The notes beneath the pieces are model-generated. The model did no database searches. It saw only the letters and a list, made by a program, of their open reading frames with translations, and had not been told where the DNA came from. Shown piece after piece: positions 51,282 through 60,481 of a stretch of DNA of 64,000 nt (position 1 is the stretch's first letter; every line of letters starts with the position of its first letter). Both the position numbers and the translations under genes were made by a program. The DNA is from DASSTJ01 sp035707965 (GTDB lineage Bacteria > Actinomycetota > Actinomycetes > Actinomycetales > Angustibacteraceae), in NCBI GenBank assembly GCA_035707965.1, contig DASSTJ010000183.1, positions 10,444 through 74,443 of the forward strand. The letters run 5' to 3'.

Positions 51282-52525
51282 TGAGTCGCTTCGCCGCCTT
51301 CGGCAACCGGCTGTACACGGGTGAGACGTCGGTCGAGATCGTCCGTCGGCAGAAGATCTGGTACACCGCGTCGGCCGTCGTCCTGCTGATCTCCGTGCTC
51401 GCTCTCGGGTTCCGTGGTCTCACCCTCGGTCTGGAGTTCACGGGCGGGTCCGAGTTCCGCGTGACCGGCACCCACACCACGGCAGACCTGCCCGGCTCGC
51501 GTGCTGTCACCTCCGTGGTCCCGGAGGCCACACCCAAGGTCGCGCGGGTCGGCTCGGACTCCGTCCGGGTCCAGACCGACCGGCTGAGCGACACGCAGAC
51601 CGAGCAGGTCAAGGAGAAGCTGGCGGTCGCCTACGGCGTCAAGGCCGACAACGTCACGGCATCCTTCGTCGGCCCGTCGTGGGGCAAGTCGGTGTCGAAG
51701 AAGGCGCTGACGGGTCTGATCGTCTTCCTCGTGCTGGTCGGCATCGTGATCGCCGGTTACTTCCGCAACTGGAAGTCGGCCGTGTCGGCCGTCGCGGCCC
51801 TGCTGCACGACCTCGTGATCACCGTCGGCATCTACGCCTTGGTCGGCTTCGAGGTCACACCCGCGTCGGTCATCGGCTTCTTGACGATCCTCGGCTACTC
51901 GCTCTACGACACCGTCGTCGTGTTCGACAAGATCCGGGAGAACACGCACGGCATCACCGCGCAGACCAAGCGCACGTACTCGGAGGCGGCGAACCTCGCC
52001 GTGAACCAGACGCTCGTGAGGTCGATCAACACGTCCGTCGTCGCGCTGCTGCCCGTGGGCTCGATCCTGTTCATCGGTGCCTTCCTGCTCGGGGCTGGCA
52101 CGCTGAAGGACCTGTCGCTGGCGCTGTTCGTCGGCATCGCGACCGGCACGTACTCCTCGGTGTTCATCGCGCCACCGCTCCTGGCAGACCTGCGGGAGCG
52201 CGAGCCCGAGATGATCGCCCTGCGCAAGCGCGTGCTGTCGCGCCGCGAGAACCCGTCGGCGGGTCCGGCACCCCGTCCGGCGCGTGGCGCCCGCGGACGC
52301 GCCGCCACGGCGGTCCTGGACCGGCCGACGGCTGCCGCCACGATCGAGGACGACCCGGCCTCGGCCGAGTCGCCGGCGTCGTCGGGCGAGCCGGAGGCGA
52401 CGGGCCGAGCGCGTGCCAACGGGAGCGCGGGGCGGCCGGCGCGCAGCCCCCGCCCAGGAGCGGCGGGCCAGCGGTCGCAGCCGAGCCGCAAGAAGGGGTC
52501 ACGCCCCAAGGGCAAGAAGCGGTGA
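51281..52525 (+). CDS. secF: protein translocase subunit SecF
   Basis: 414 residues. LEFTGGSEFRV and the RND-like helices with EVTPASVIGFLTILGYSLYDTVVVFDKIREN are diagnostic. ATG overlaps the SecD stop by 1 bp (TGATG). The last 90 residues form a disordered, Pro/Ala/Gly-rich cytoplasmic tail that ends in KKGSRPKGKKR; it is not needed for the fold and may contact the ribosome or lipid. Overlaps apt as GTGA. Confidence 0.94.
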   Translation: MSRFAAFGNRLYTGETSVEIVRRQKIWYTASAVVLLISVLALGFRGLTLGLEFTGGSEFRVTGTHTTADLPGSRAVTSVVPEATPKVARVGSDSVRVQTDRLSDTQTEQVKEKLAVAYGVKADNVTASFVGPSWGKSVSKKALTGLIVFLVLVGIVIAGYFRNWKSAVSAVAALLHDLVITVGIYALVGFEVTPASVIGFLTILGYSLYDTVVVFDKIRENTHGITAQTKRTYSEAANLAVNQTLVRSINTSVVALLPVGSILFIGAFLLGAGTLKDLSLALFVGIATGTYSSVFIAPPLLADLREREPEMIALRKRVLSRRENPSAGPAPRPARGARGRAATAVLDRPTAAATIEDDPASAESPASSGEPEATGRARANGSAGRPARSPRPGAAGQRSQPSRKKGSRPKGKKR

Positions 52526-53064
52526 GCAGTCACCTGGACGACGTCGAGGTCGGGCAGCTCATCGAGCGACACGTCCGAGACGTGCCGAACTACCCGGAGC
52601 CGGGGGTGCTGTTCAAGGACATCACCCCGCTGCTGAGCGACGGGCCGGCCTTCCGTGCCGTCGTCCGGGCCCTCACCGACCGGTACCGCGGCGAGGTGGA
52701 CGCGGTCGTCGGCATCGAGGCACGCGGCTTCGTGTTCGCGGCGCCGCTCGCCGTCGAGCTCGGGGTGGGTTTCGTACCGGTCCGCAAGGCCGGCAAGCTG
52801 CCCGCGGACGTGCTCGATGCTGCCTACGACCTGGAGTACGGGTCGGCGCAGATCGAGGTGCACGCCGACGCGTTCGCGCCCGGTCAGCGGGTCGTCGTCC
52901 TGGACGACGTCCTGGCGACGGGTGGGACGGCCAAGGCGGCGTGCGCCCTGGTCGAGCGTGCTGGGGGACACGTCGCCGAGTTCGCCGCGGTGCTGGAGCT
53001 CGGCTTCCTCGACGGACGCAGCCAGCTGGACGGGCGCGTCGTCCACAGCCTCCTGCTGGTCTGA
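52522..53064 (+). CDS. apt: adenine phosphoribosyltransferase
   Basis: 180 residues. Opening IERHVRDVPNYPEPGVLFKDITPLL and the PRPP-binding loop VVVLDDVLATGGTA (about 124-137). It salvages adenine to AMP. Its place after secF and before rel is conserved in actinobacteria. Confidence 0.95.
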   Translation: MSSHLDDVEVGQLIERHVRDVPNYPEPGVLFKDITPLLSDGPAFRAVVRALTDRYRGEVDAVVGIEARGFVFAAPLAVELGVGFVPVRKAGKLPADVLDAAYDLEYGSAQIEVHADAFAPGQRVVVLDDVLATGGTAKAACALVERAGGHVAEFAAVLELGFLDGRSQLDGRVVHSLLLV

Positions 53065-53086
53065 CGCGGGCCGACGCGGGCATCCG

Positions 53087-53092
53087 TAGACT
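53087..53092 (+). promoter_or_regulatory. -10 box for rel
   Basis: TAGACT, a strong actinobacterial -10, about 95 bp before the rel start. rel can therefore be transcribed apart from apt. Confidence 0.5.
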
Positions 53093-53189
53093 GGAAGCCC
53101 GGAGCGGTCTTCGACGTTGTCACCGTCGGTGGTCGTCGAGGTGGGCCGCGGCAACGACCGGTCCAGCGAGGTAGACACGAGCGGAGGCG

Positions 53190-55538
53190 GTGAGCGGCGT
53201 GGCCGACGTAGCACGCAGCGCACCGCACGCTGCTCCCGCCCAGGAGGGCTCGTTCACGGGCCCCATCCCCACGTCGAGCCGCATGCGGGCGCGCCTGGCG
53301 CGACTCGGCGGCGGTCAGCGGTCGTCGAGCAACCCGGTGCTCGAGCCCCTGCTCCGCACGATCCGTGCCACGCACCCCAAGTTCGACGCGTCGATGATCG
53401 AGCGGGCGTTCGAGGTGGCCGAGCGCGCCCACGAGGGGCAGCAGCGCAAGAGCGGCGACGCCTACATCACCCACCCGCTCGCGGTGGCGGCGATCCTGGC
53501 CGAGCTCGGCATGACCGAGGTGACGATCGCCGCCGCGCTCCTCCACGACACGGTCGAGGACACGTCGTACACGCTCGACGCCCTGAGGGCCGACTTCGGC
53601 GACGAGGTAGCCATGCTCGTCGACGGGGTCACCAAGCTCGACAAGGTCAGCTACGGTGACGCCGCTCAGGCCGAGACGGTGCGCAAGATGGTCGTCGCGA
53701 TGGCCCGCGACATCCGGGTGCTGGTGATCAAGCTCGCCGACCGGCTGCACAACGCGCGCACCTGGCGCTACGTGTCCGTGGCCTCCGCTCAGCGCAAGGC
53801 GCGCGAGACGCTGGAGATCTACGCGCCGCTGGCCCACCGCCTGGGCATGAACACCATCAAGTGGGAGCTGGAGGACCTGTCGTTCGCCACGCTGTACCCG
53901 CGGGTCTACGACGAGATCGTCCGTCTGGTCTCGGAGCGTGCGCCGGCGCGCGAGGAGTACCTGGCCACGGTGCGCGCGCAGGTCACCGAGGACCTTCGCA
54001 CGGCCAAGATCAAGGCGACCGTGACCGGCCGGCCCAAGCACTACTACTCCATCTACCAGAAGATGATCGTGCGGGGCCGCGACTTCGAGGACATCTACGA
54101 CCTCGTCGGGGTGCGGGTGCTCGTCGACTCGGTCCGGGACTGCTACGCCGCGCTCGGTGCCCTGCACGCGCGATGGAACCCGGTGCCCGGCCGGTTCAAG
54201 GACTACATCGCGATGCCCAAGTTCAACATGTACCAGTCCCTGCACACCACGGTGATCGGTCCCGGTGGCAAGCCCGTCGAGATCCAGATCCGCAGCTTCG
54301 ACATGCACCGCCGCGCCGAGTTCGGTGTCGCGGCGCACTGGAAGTACAAGGAGGACCCGGCCGCGTCGTCGCCGAAGGACGGTGAGACCGGCCCGATCAA
54401 CGACATGGCGTGGCTGCGCCAGCTGCTCGACTGGCAGCGCGAGACGGCAGACCCGGGGGAGTTCCTCGACTCCCTGCGGTTCGAGATCAACGCCCGCGAG
54501 GTGTACGTCTTCACCCCGCAGGGCGACGTCCAGGCTCTTCCTGCTGGTTCCACGCCGGTGGACTTCGCCTACGCGGTGCACACCGAGGTCGGGCACCACT
54601 GCATCGGTGGACGCGTCAACGGTCGGCTCGTACCGCTGGAGAGCACGCTCGAGAACGGCGACGTCGTCGAGGTCCTGACGTCCAAGGCCCCGAACGCCGG
54701 GCCGAGCCGCGACTGGCTCACGTTCGTCAAGAGCCCTCGCGCCCGCAACAAGATCCGGCAGTGGTTCAGCAAGGAGCGGCGCGAAGAGGCGATCGAGAAG
54801 GGCAAGGACGAGATCGCCCGGGTGATGCGCAAGCAGCACCTGCCGATCCAGCGGCTGATGTCGCACGAGGCGCTGCTCGGCATCGCGAACGAGCTGCGCT
54901 ACCCGGACATCGAAGGGCTGTACGCCGCCGTCGGCGAGAGCCACGTGTCGGCTCAGAGCATCGTGGCGCGGCTGGTGGCCTCCCTCGGCGGCGAGGAGGG
55001 CGCCAGCGAGGACCTGGCCGAGGCCACCATGCCCACCAGGCCGGCGCGACGGCCTCGCAGCGGTGACCCCGGGGTCGTCGTCAAGGGCGTCGACGACCTG
55101 TGGGTCAAGCTGGCCCGGTGCTGCACCCCCGTCCCGGGCGACCCGATCATCGGCTTCGTCACCCGTGGCAGCGGGGTTTCGGTCCACCGGGCGGACTGCT
55201 CCAACGTCGAGGGTCTCCGAGCTCAGCCAGATCGCATCGTCGAGGTCGAGTGGGCGCCGTCCGCCGCGACGGTGTTCCTGGTGCAGATCCAGGTGGAGGC
55301 GCTCGACCGGTCACGACTGCTGTCCGACGTCACGCGGGTGCTCTCCGACGCACACGTGAACATCCTGTCGGCGAGCGTGCAGACCACCCGGGACCGGGTG
55401 GCGTTGTCGAAGTTCACCTTCGAGATGGGCGACCCGACGCACCTGGGCCACGTGCTGGCCGCGGTGCGCAAGATCGACGGGGTCTTCGACGTCTACCGGC
55501 TCACCGGCGGCAAGGCGGCAGCGGCGTCATCGTCCTGA
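53190..55538 (+). CDS. relA: bifunctional (p)ppGpp synthetase/hydrolase Rel
   Basis: 782 residues. HD hydrolase domain with H119-D120 in HDTVEDT and KLADRLHNARTWRYV; synthetase domain with GRPKHYYSIYQKM and the product-side motif RFKDYIAMPKFNMYQSLHTT; TGS domain (VYVFTPQGDVQALPAGSTPVDFAYAVHTEVG); and a C-terminal ACT domain. Both catalytic centres look intact, so the protein should make and degrade the alarmone. The start is uncertain: GGAGG is 2 nt before GTG 53190 and 11 nt before GTG 53199. Confidence 0.95.
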   Translation: MSGVADVARSAPHAAPAQEGSFTGPIPTSSRMRARLARLGGGQRSSSNPVLEPLLRTIRATHPKFDASMIERAFEVAERAHEGQQRKSGDAYITHPLAVAAILAELGMTEVTIAAALLHDTVEDTSYTLDALRADFGDEVAMLVDGVTKLDKVSYGDAAQAETVRKMVVAMARDIRVLVIKLADRLHNARTWRYVSVASAQRKARETLEIYAPLAHRLGMNTIKWELEDLSFATLYPRVYDEIVRLVSERAPAREEYLATVRAQVTEDLRTAKIKATVTGRPKHYYSIYQKMIVRGRDFEDIYDLVGVRVLVDSVRDCYAALGALHARWNPVPGRFKDYIAMPKFNMYQSLHTTVIGPGGKPVEIQIRSFDMHRRAEFGVAAHWKYKEDPAASSPKDGETGPINDMAWLRQLLDWQRETADPGEFLDSLRFEINAREVYVFTPQGDVQALPAGSTPVDFAYAVHTEVGHHCIGGRVNGRLVPLESTLENGDVVEVLTSKAPNAGPSRDWLTFVKSPRARNKIRQWFSKERREEAIEKGKDEIARVMRKQHLPIQRLMSHEALLGIANELRYPDIEGLYAAVGESHVSAQSIVARLVASLGGEEGASEDLAEATMPTRPARRPRSGDPGVVVKGVDDLWVKLARCCTPVPGDPIIGFVTRGSGVSVHRADCSNVEGLRAQPDRIVEVEWAPSAATVFLVQIQVEALDRSRLLSDVTRVLSDAHVNILSASVQTTRDRVALSKFTFEMGDPTHLGHVLAAVRKIDGVFDVYRLTGGKAAAASSS

Positions 55539-55557
55539 GCGCCACGTGTGCCGCGAA

Positions 55558-55581
55558 CCGGAGTTGGCGGTTCAACTCCGG
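55558..55581 (+). terminator. hairpin after rel
   Basis: CCGGAGTT, 8-nt loop, AACTCCGG: a perfect 8-bp stem 19 bp after the rel stop codon. Confidence 0.6.
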
Positions 55582-55655
55582 GGTGGATCGGCCGATGGGG
55601 AGGTGTCAGCGCACCAGGTGGCCCACCGGGTCGCCGACGACCGAGGGCGGCATCA

Positions 55656-57188
55656 GTGGCGAGCACGCGGGACGTGGCCTGGGTGCAGCAGCTGGAGCTG
55701 CGCTCCCGGGACCAGGACAGCGAGCTCGATGCCGTCGTACGCCGCTGGCTGGACGAGGTGCCCGACGACGTCGACCCCGTGCTCCTGCGCCGCATGCAGC
55801 TGGTCCTCGCCACCGCCGACACCGCGGCGGGTCGGGTCGAGCAGGGCGCTCGCACCATGCGCGAGATCCGGGAGTGGGCAGCGGAGCGGCAGGAGAGCTA
55901 CCTGCAGGCCCGCAGCGAGTACGTGCTCGCGGTCTTGCTGCGCCGTGCTGGCGAGGTGACATCCGCGCTGGAGCACGCCGTCGCCTCGGTCGACCTGCTG
56001 CCTGACGACCAGCCGGCTGCTGTCCGGAGCGACCACCTTCTTGGCCTGGCCGACGCCCTGGCCGTGAGCGGCACGCCGGACGCCGCGATCGACCGGTACT
56101 GGGAGGCCCTTCGCCTGGCTGAGCTGGCCGATGACGCGAGGCTGCGGTTCCTCGTGCTCAACAACCTCGCGTACACGTTCTACGAAGCCGAGAGGTTCTC
56201 GGAGGCGGCCGGGCTGTGCGAGCGCATGCAGGCGATCGCCCGCTCGCACGGCCGGCCGCTGCCGCTGCACGCCTTGGACACGGTGGCGTTGACCTACGTC
56301 GCGATCGGCCGGCTCGACGACGCGGAACGCCTGTTCTCGACGGTCGACCTCGCCGCCGCCGTCCCGGTGGACCAGGCGGAGTCGTTGCTGACGCTGGCCG
56401 GCGTGCGCCGCGAGCGTGGTGATCTGGCGGCTGCCCGCGAGGCCTTGAACCGGTGCGACGAGGTCACCCGCCGGCACGCCCTCGGGTCCGTCGGGGTCAA
56501 GGCGATGCGTGAGCGCGCCGAGCTGAGCGCCGCCGAGGGGCGGTTCGACGAGGCGTTCGAGCAGTTCAAGCTCTTCCACGAACGGCTGCTCGCTCAGCAC
56601 GCTGCCGAGCGGGACGCCCGAGCCCGCATGCTGCACGCGATCTTCGAGGCGTCCGAGGCACGTCGCCAGAGCGAGCGGTTCCGCCGGCTCTCGTACCGGG
56701 ACGCCCTGACCCAGCTGCGCAACCGGCGCTACGTCGACGAGCACCTCGGTGGCTTGATCGAGTCCTCACTCGAGCTCGACCAGCCGCTGTCGCTCGCGTT
56801 CATCGACCTCGACCACTTCAAGCAGGTCAACGACACGTGCTCCCACGAGGTGGGTGACGAGGTGCTGCGCCGCGTGGCGGCCGTCCTCGATCGGTACGCG
56901 CCGGTGGACTCGCACGCCGTCGCCGCACGCATGGGGGGCGAGGAGTTCCTGCTCGTGCTGCCCGGCGCCGACCAGGTCGAGGCCGCTCGTCTCCTCGACG
57001 CGCTCCGAGCGGACGTGCAGGCGATCGACTGGCGGGGCGCCACCCATGGCCTCCCCGTGACCGTCAGCATCGGAACGGCGACAGGCCCGGTCGACGGCAA
57101 GGAGCGGCTCCAGCTGCTCGGCACGGCGGACCGACGCCTCTACGCGGCGAAGAACTCCGGCCGCAACCGGGTCGCCTGCGTCGGCTGA
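55656..57188 (+). CDS. TPR-containing diguanylate cyclase (GGDEF)
   Basis: 510 residues from GTG at 55656 (GAGGGCGG upstream). The first 320 residues are TPR-like helical repeats (LRFLVLNNLAYTFYEAERFSEAAGLCERM and similar), a linking coiled helix follows (ARMLHAIFEASEARRQSERFRRLSYRDALTQLRNRRY), then a GGDEF domain with FIDLDHFKQVNDTCSH and an active MGGEEF site (427-431). The inhibitory RxxD site upstream of GGEEF is absent, so product inhibition at that site is not expected. It has no membrane span. A PilZ protein is encoded 5 kb away. Confidence 0.9.
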   Translation: MASTRDVAWVQQLELRSRDQDSELDAVVRRWLDEVPDDVDPVLLRRMQLVLATADTAAGRVEQGARTMREIREWAAERQESYLQARSEYVLAVLLRRAGEVTSALEHAVASVDLLPDDQPAAVRSDHLLGLADALAVSGTPDAAIDRYWEALRLAELADDARLRFLVLNNLAYTFYEAERFSEAAGLCERMQAIARSHGRPLPLHALDTVALTYVAIGRLDDAERLFSTVDLAAAVPVDQAESLLTLAGVRRERGDLAAAREALNRCDEVTRRHALGSVGVKAMRERAELSAAEGRFDEAFEQFKLFHERLLAQHAAERDARARMLHAIFEASEARRQSERFRRLSYRDALTQLRNRRYVDEHLGGLIESSLELDQPLSLAFIDLDHFKQVNDTCSHEVGDEVLRRVAAVLDRYAPVDSHAVAARMGGEEFLLVLPGADQVEAARLLDALRADVQAIDWRGATHGLPVTVSIGTATGPVDGKERLQLLGTADRRLYAAKNSGRNRVACVG

Positions 57189-57238
57189 CCCTGCGGATCG
57201 CCGTCTGTCGCTGCCGCGAGCCCCGAGATCGGGGAGGA

Positions 57239-58681
57239 TCAGCCGCCGAAGTCCGTCAGCGCCTTCCGCGCCTGCTCCAGCCACTCGCGACGCGCCGCCA
57301 GTGAGGCCTCCGCCTCGGCCACCCGCTTCGCCTTGCCTTGGTCCCGGGCCTTGGCGAGGTCGGCCTCGAGGTCGGCGATGCCGGCTTCCAGTTGGTCGAC
57401 CGCGCTCTGCGCCCGGGCTCGCGCTTCCGGGTTCGAGCTGCGCCACCGCTGGTCGTCGGCGTCGCGCAGGGCCTGCTCGACCGTACGCATCCGCCGCTCC
57501 ACCCGGTCGAGATCGGCCCGGGGCACCTTGCCCGCGCTCTCCCAGCGGTCCTGGATGTCGCGCAGGGCGGCCTTGGCGGCAGCGAGGTCACGCACGGGCA
57601 GCAGGGCCTCGGCCTCGGCGAGGAGCGCCAGCTTCACCTCGAGGTTGGCGGCGAACTCGGAGTCCTGCTCCGCCTGAGCGGCGTGGCGCGCAGCGAAGAA
57701 GGTGTCCTGGGCCGCACGGAACCGCTGCCACAGGGCGTCGTCGTCCTTGCGGCTGGCCCGCCCGGCCGTCCGCCAGCGGTCCATCAGGCGCTTGTAGGCC
57801 TGGGCGGTCGGGCCCCAGTCGGTGGAGCCCTGCAGGGACTCGGCCTCCTTGACCAGCTTCTCCTTGGCGGACTTCGCCTCGCCTTGCGTCTCGTCCAGCT
57901 GGGCGAAGTGCTGCCGACGCTTGCGGTCGAAGGCGGTGCGGGCGTGGCTGAACCTCTTCCACAGCTCGTCCTCGCTGCGTCGGTCGAGCTTGCCTTCGCC
58001 CTTCTGCTCGGCGCGCCAGGTCTCGAAGAGCTCTTTCATGGCCTGCCCGTCGGAGCGCCACTGCGTCTTCTCCGGCGGGATCGAGGCGAGCTGCTCCGCC
58101 TTCTCGACGAGGGCCTCGCGACGAGCGCGCGACTCCTCGCGCGCGCGAGCGCGTTCCCGGTCCGCCTGCTTCTTGCGCTCGGCCGCGACCGGCGCGAGAG
58201 CCTCCACGCGGGCGCTCAGAGCGGCCAGGTCGCCGACGGCGTTGAGCTCGGCGACGGCCGCTCTCAGCCGGGTCACCCCGGACTCGGCCTCCGCGGCCGT
58301 GATGTCGGCGGTGGCAAGACGCTGCGCGAACAGGTCGACCTGAGCGACTACCTCGTCGTACTTGCGCACGAAGTACGCCAGCGCCTCCTCGGCGCTCGCA
58401 CCGGGGAACGAGCCGACGGGGCGTTCGCCGTCCGCCGTCCGCACCCACACGGTGCCCTCGTCGTCGACGCGACCGAACGACGCGGCGTCCGTGCTGCTGG
58501 TCGTCTGCCCGGACGTGGCCGGGCGGGCCGCCGGCGTGGGGCGAGCCGCCACCACGGCCGGGCTCGGCACCGGGCCGGGTCGTGGCCCCGGCGGGGGACC
58601 AGGGCGCGGCGCGGGCCGCGGGGCTGGCGCTTCCTCGGCTTCGGTGCTGGCCTCGGCCGGGGCGGGGGTCTCGTCGTTCAT
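57239..58681 (-). CDS. DUF349 domain protein
   Basis: 480 residues: a Pro/Ala-rich 65-residue start, then charged helical repeats in which DUF349 units can be seen (WRSDGQAMKELFETWRAEQK, WGPTAQAYKRLMDRWRTAGR, LRDIQDRWESAGKVPR). Long coiled-coil character, no catalytic motif. The role of the family is unresolved; some are linked to ribosomes or RNA. ATG overlaps the cyclophilin stop by 4 bp, so the two are co-translated; the same pair occurs in Streptomyces (from memory). Confidence 0.88.
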   Translation of the reverse strand: MNDETPAPAEASTEAEEAPAPRPAPRPGPPPGPRPGPVPSPAVVAARPTPAARPATSGQTTSSTDAASFGRVDDEGTVWVRTADGERPVGSFPGASAEEALAYFVRKYDEVVAQVDLFAQRLATADITAAEAESGVTRLRAAVAELNAVGDLAALSARVEALAPVAAERKKQADRERARAREESRARREALVEKAEQLASIPPEKTQWRSDGQAMKELFETWRAEQKGEGKLDRRSEDELWKRFSHARTAFDRKRRQHFAQLDETQGEAKSAKEKLVKEAESLQGSTDWGPTAQAYKRLMDRWRTAGRASRKDDDALWQRFRAAQDTFFAARHAAQAEQDSEFAANLEVKLALLAEAEALLPVRDLAAAKAALRDIQDRWESAGKVPRADLDRVERRMRTVEQALRDADDQRWRSSNPEARARAQSAVDQLEAGIADLEADLAKARDQGKAKRVAEAEASLAARREWLEQARKALTDFGG

Positions 58682-59514
58682 CGGGGGGTCACCGTGATGG
58701 TCTCGATGCTGATGGGCTGGGCGGGGGCGCCGTCGCTGCTTCCGTTCGCGGTGCCACCGTGCGCGATGTTGGTGAGGATGTCGAGTCCCTTCGTGACCTT
58801 GCCGAAGACCGTGTAGCCACCACCGTCGGTGGGCAGCGTGCTGTCACCGTAGGTGATGAAGAACTGGCTGCCGTTCGAGTCGGTCGACTGCGCTCGTGCC
58901 ATGGCGAGCGTGCCGGCCGGGTAGGCGCCGTCCGCAGGCACGTTCTCTACGCCGTAGTGGTAGCCCGGACCGCCGGTGCCGGTGCCGGTCGGGTCACCGC
59001 ACTGCAGGACCTGCAAGGACCCACCGGTGGTGAGGCGGTGGCACGGCGTGTCGTCGTAGAAGCCCTTGCGGGCGAGGAAGACGAACGAGGAGACCGTCTG
59101 GGGCGCCTTGTCGCCGAACAGCTCCAGCTCGATGTCGCCGCAGTTCGTGGCGAGCACGGCGTGCCACACCTTGCCCTGTGCCACCGACGTCGGCGGGGGC
59201 GACGAGAAGGTCTGCGGCGAGGACGGCGGCGGTGGCGCGGTGGTGCAGCCGGCCACGCTCGCGCCGCTGGACGGGGCGGTCGCGCTGCTCGTGGCGCCGG
59301 TGGTCGGTGACGGGGTCGTGGTCACCTCGACCTGCGACGAGCTGTCGTCCGCCAGCCGGGTGATGCCGAAGACACCGGCGGCCACGACCAGGACGGCGAT
59401 GACGGCGCCCAGGATCTGCTGGTGGCGCCGCCGGGACGCGGCGTGCGCCGCCTCGGCCTTCTGCCGACGGGCGTAGCGCCGCTTCGCGCGCTCACGGTCG
59501 CGATCGATCGGCAC
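58678..59514 (-). CDS. membrane-anchored cyclophilin-type peptidyl-prolyl isomerase
   Basis: 278 residues from GTG at 59514 with AGGAGG 6 nt upstream. A basic N-terminus, one helix at about 34-53, a Ser/Thr/Pro linker with a Cys at 90, and a cyclophilin domain (about 113-278) showing FVFLARKGFYDDTPCHRL, AMARAQSTDSNGSQFFITYGD and YTVFGKVTKGLDIL. The domain faces outside and should assist folding of exported proteins. Its -10 is probably TACGCT (59559-59554 on this strand). Confidence 0.9.
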   Translation of the reverse strand: MPIDRDRERAKRRYARRQKAEAAHAASRRRHQQILGAVIAVLVVAAGVFGITRLADDSSSQVEVTTTPSPTTGATSSATAPSSGASVAGCTTAPPPPSSPQTFSSPPPTSVAQGKVWHAVLATNCGDIELELFGDKAPQTVSSFVFLARKGFYDDTPCHRLTTGGSLQVLQCGDPTGTGTGGPGYHYGVENVPADGAYPAGTLAMARAQSTDSNGSQFFITYGDSTLPTDGGGYTVFGKVTKGLDILTNIAHGGTANGSSDGAPAQPISIETITVTPR

Positions 59515-59657
59515 GCAGCTCCTCCTGGGTGGCTCACGGCGGCTCTCGGCGAAGCGTAGGTCACTGCCGGCGGCGCGACCGGTCTCGGACCACCACTCCT
59601 GGCCGTCGGCGCGGCTGTGACAGCGGGACAGCGGACCAGTCTAGGCGAGGGGCCTTG

Positions 59658-59669
59658 TACGCTCGGCTG
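59658..59669 (+). promoter_or_regulatory. leaderless -10 box for the MBL hydrolase gene
   Basis: TACGCT at 59658-59663, 6 nt, then GTG at 59670. Confidence 0.6.
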
Positions 59670-60386
59670 GTGCTGGTGACCGGGTTCCCGAGCGCAGTCT
59701 TCGGGACGAACTGCTACGTCGTGGCCACGGGTCCGGGCGAGGAGTGCCTCGTCGTCGACCCGGGGATCGGCGTCCTTCCGCAGCTCTCCGAGACGCTCTC
59801 GGCCCACCGTCTGCGTCCGGCCGCGGTGCTGCTCACGCACGGCCACCTCGACCACACGTACTCCGTCACACCTGTGTGCGGTGCGCACGGAGTGGCGGCC
59901 CACGTGCACGAGGACGACCGCTACCGGCTGCGCGACCCGCTGAGCGAGCTCGCGCCCGCGCTCCTCGCCTCGCTCGAGCAGCAGTTCGGCAGCAGCGGCC
60001 GATGGGCTGAGCCGGACGACGTCGTGACGTTCGGCGATGGTGCGTCGCTGAGCATCGCCGGGCTCGAGCTGGGGGTCGTGCACGCGCCCGGCCACACCGA
60101 GGGTTCCGTGATGTTCGCGTTCGACCAGGTGCCGAACGGCGCGCCGGCCGACGTCTCGGCCACGGTCCTCACCGGCGACGTGCTGTTCGCCGGCAGCATC
60201 GGTCGCACCGACCTCGCTGGTGGTGACCACGCCGCGATGCTGAGGTCGCTGCGGGAGCGCGTGCTGCCGCTCCCGGACGAGACGTGGGTGCTGCCTGGGC
60301 ACGGCCCGAGCACGACGATGGCTCACGAGCGGGCCACCAACCCGTTCCTTCGCGAGCTGCATCCCGCCGGTACGTCCTCGACGTGA
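59670..60386 (+). CDS. metallo-beta-lactamase fold hydrolase (glyoxalase II-like)
   Basis: 238 residues. The metal-binding motif THGHLDH has H57, H59, D61 and H62; further ligands are in HAPGHTEGSV and LTGDVLFAGSIGRTDLAGGD, and the PGHGPSTTMAHER end is glyoxalase II-like. The frame is open upstream but the -10 box and family length set GTG 59670. Located before hisS, as in Mycobacterium. The physiological thioester is unknown; with mycothiol-type cells a mycothiol ester is possible. Confidence 0.88.
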   Translation: MLVTGFPSAVFGTNCYVVATGPGEECLVVDPGIGVLPQLSETLSAHRLRPAAVLLTHGHLDHTYSVTPVCGAHGVAAHVHEDDRYRLRDPLSELAPALLASLEQQFGSSGRWAEPDDVVTFGDGASLSIAGLELGVVHAPGHTEGSVMFAFDQVPNGAPADVSATVLTGDVLFAGSIGRTDLAGGDHAAMLRSLRERVLPLPDETWVLPGHGPSTTMAHERATNPFLRELHPAGTSST

Positions 60387-60481
60387 GCCGGCAGCGCCCG
60401 GCCGTCGTCCAGACTCGTCCCACCCCTGGTGCCTGGAGCTCGCTCCCGGCGCCCGTCCCGCCCGTCGTCGAGAGAGGCCAC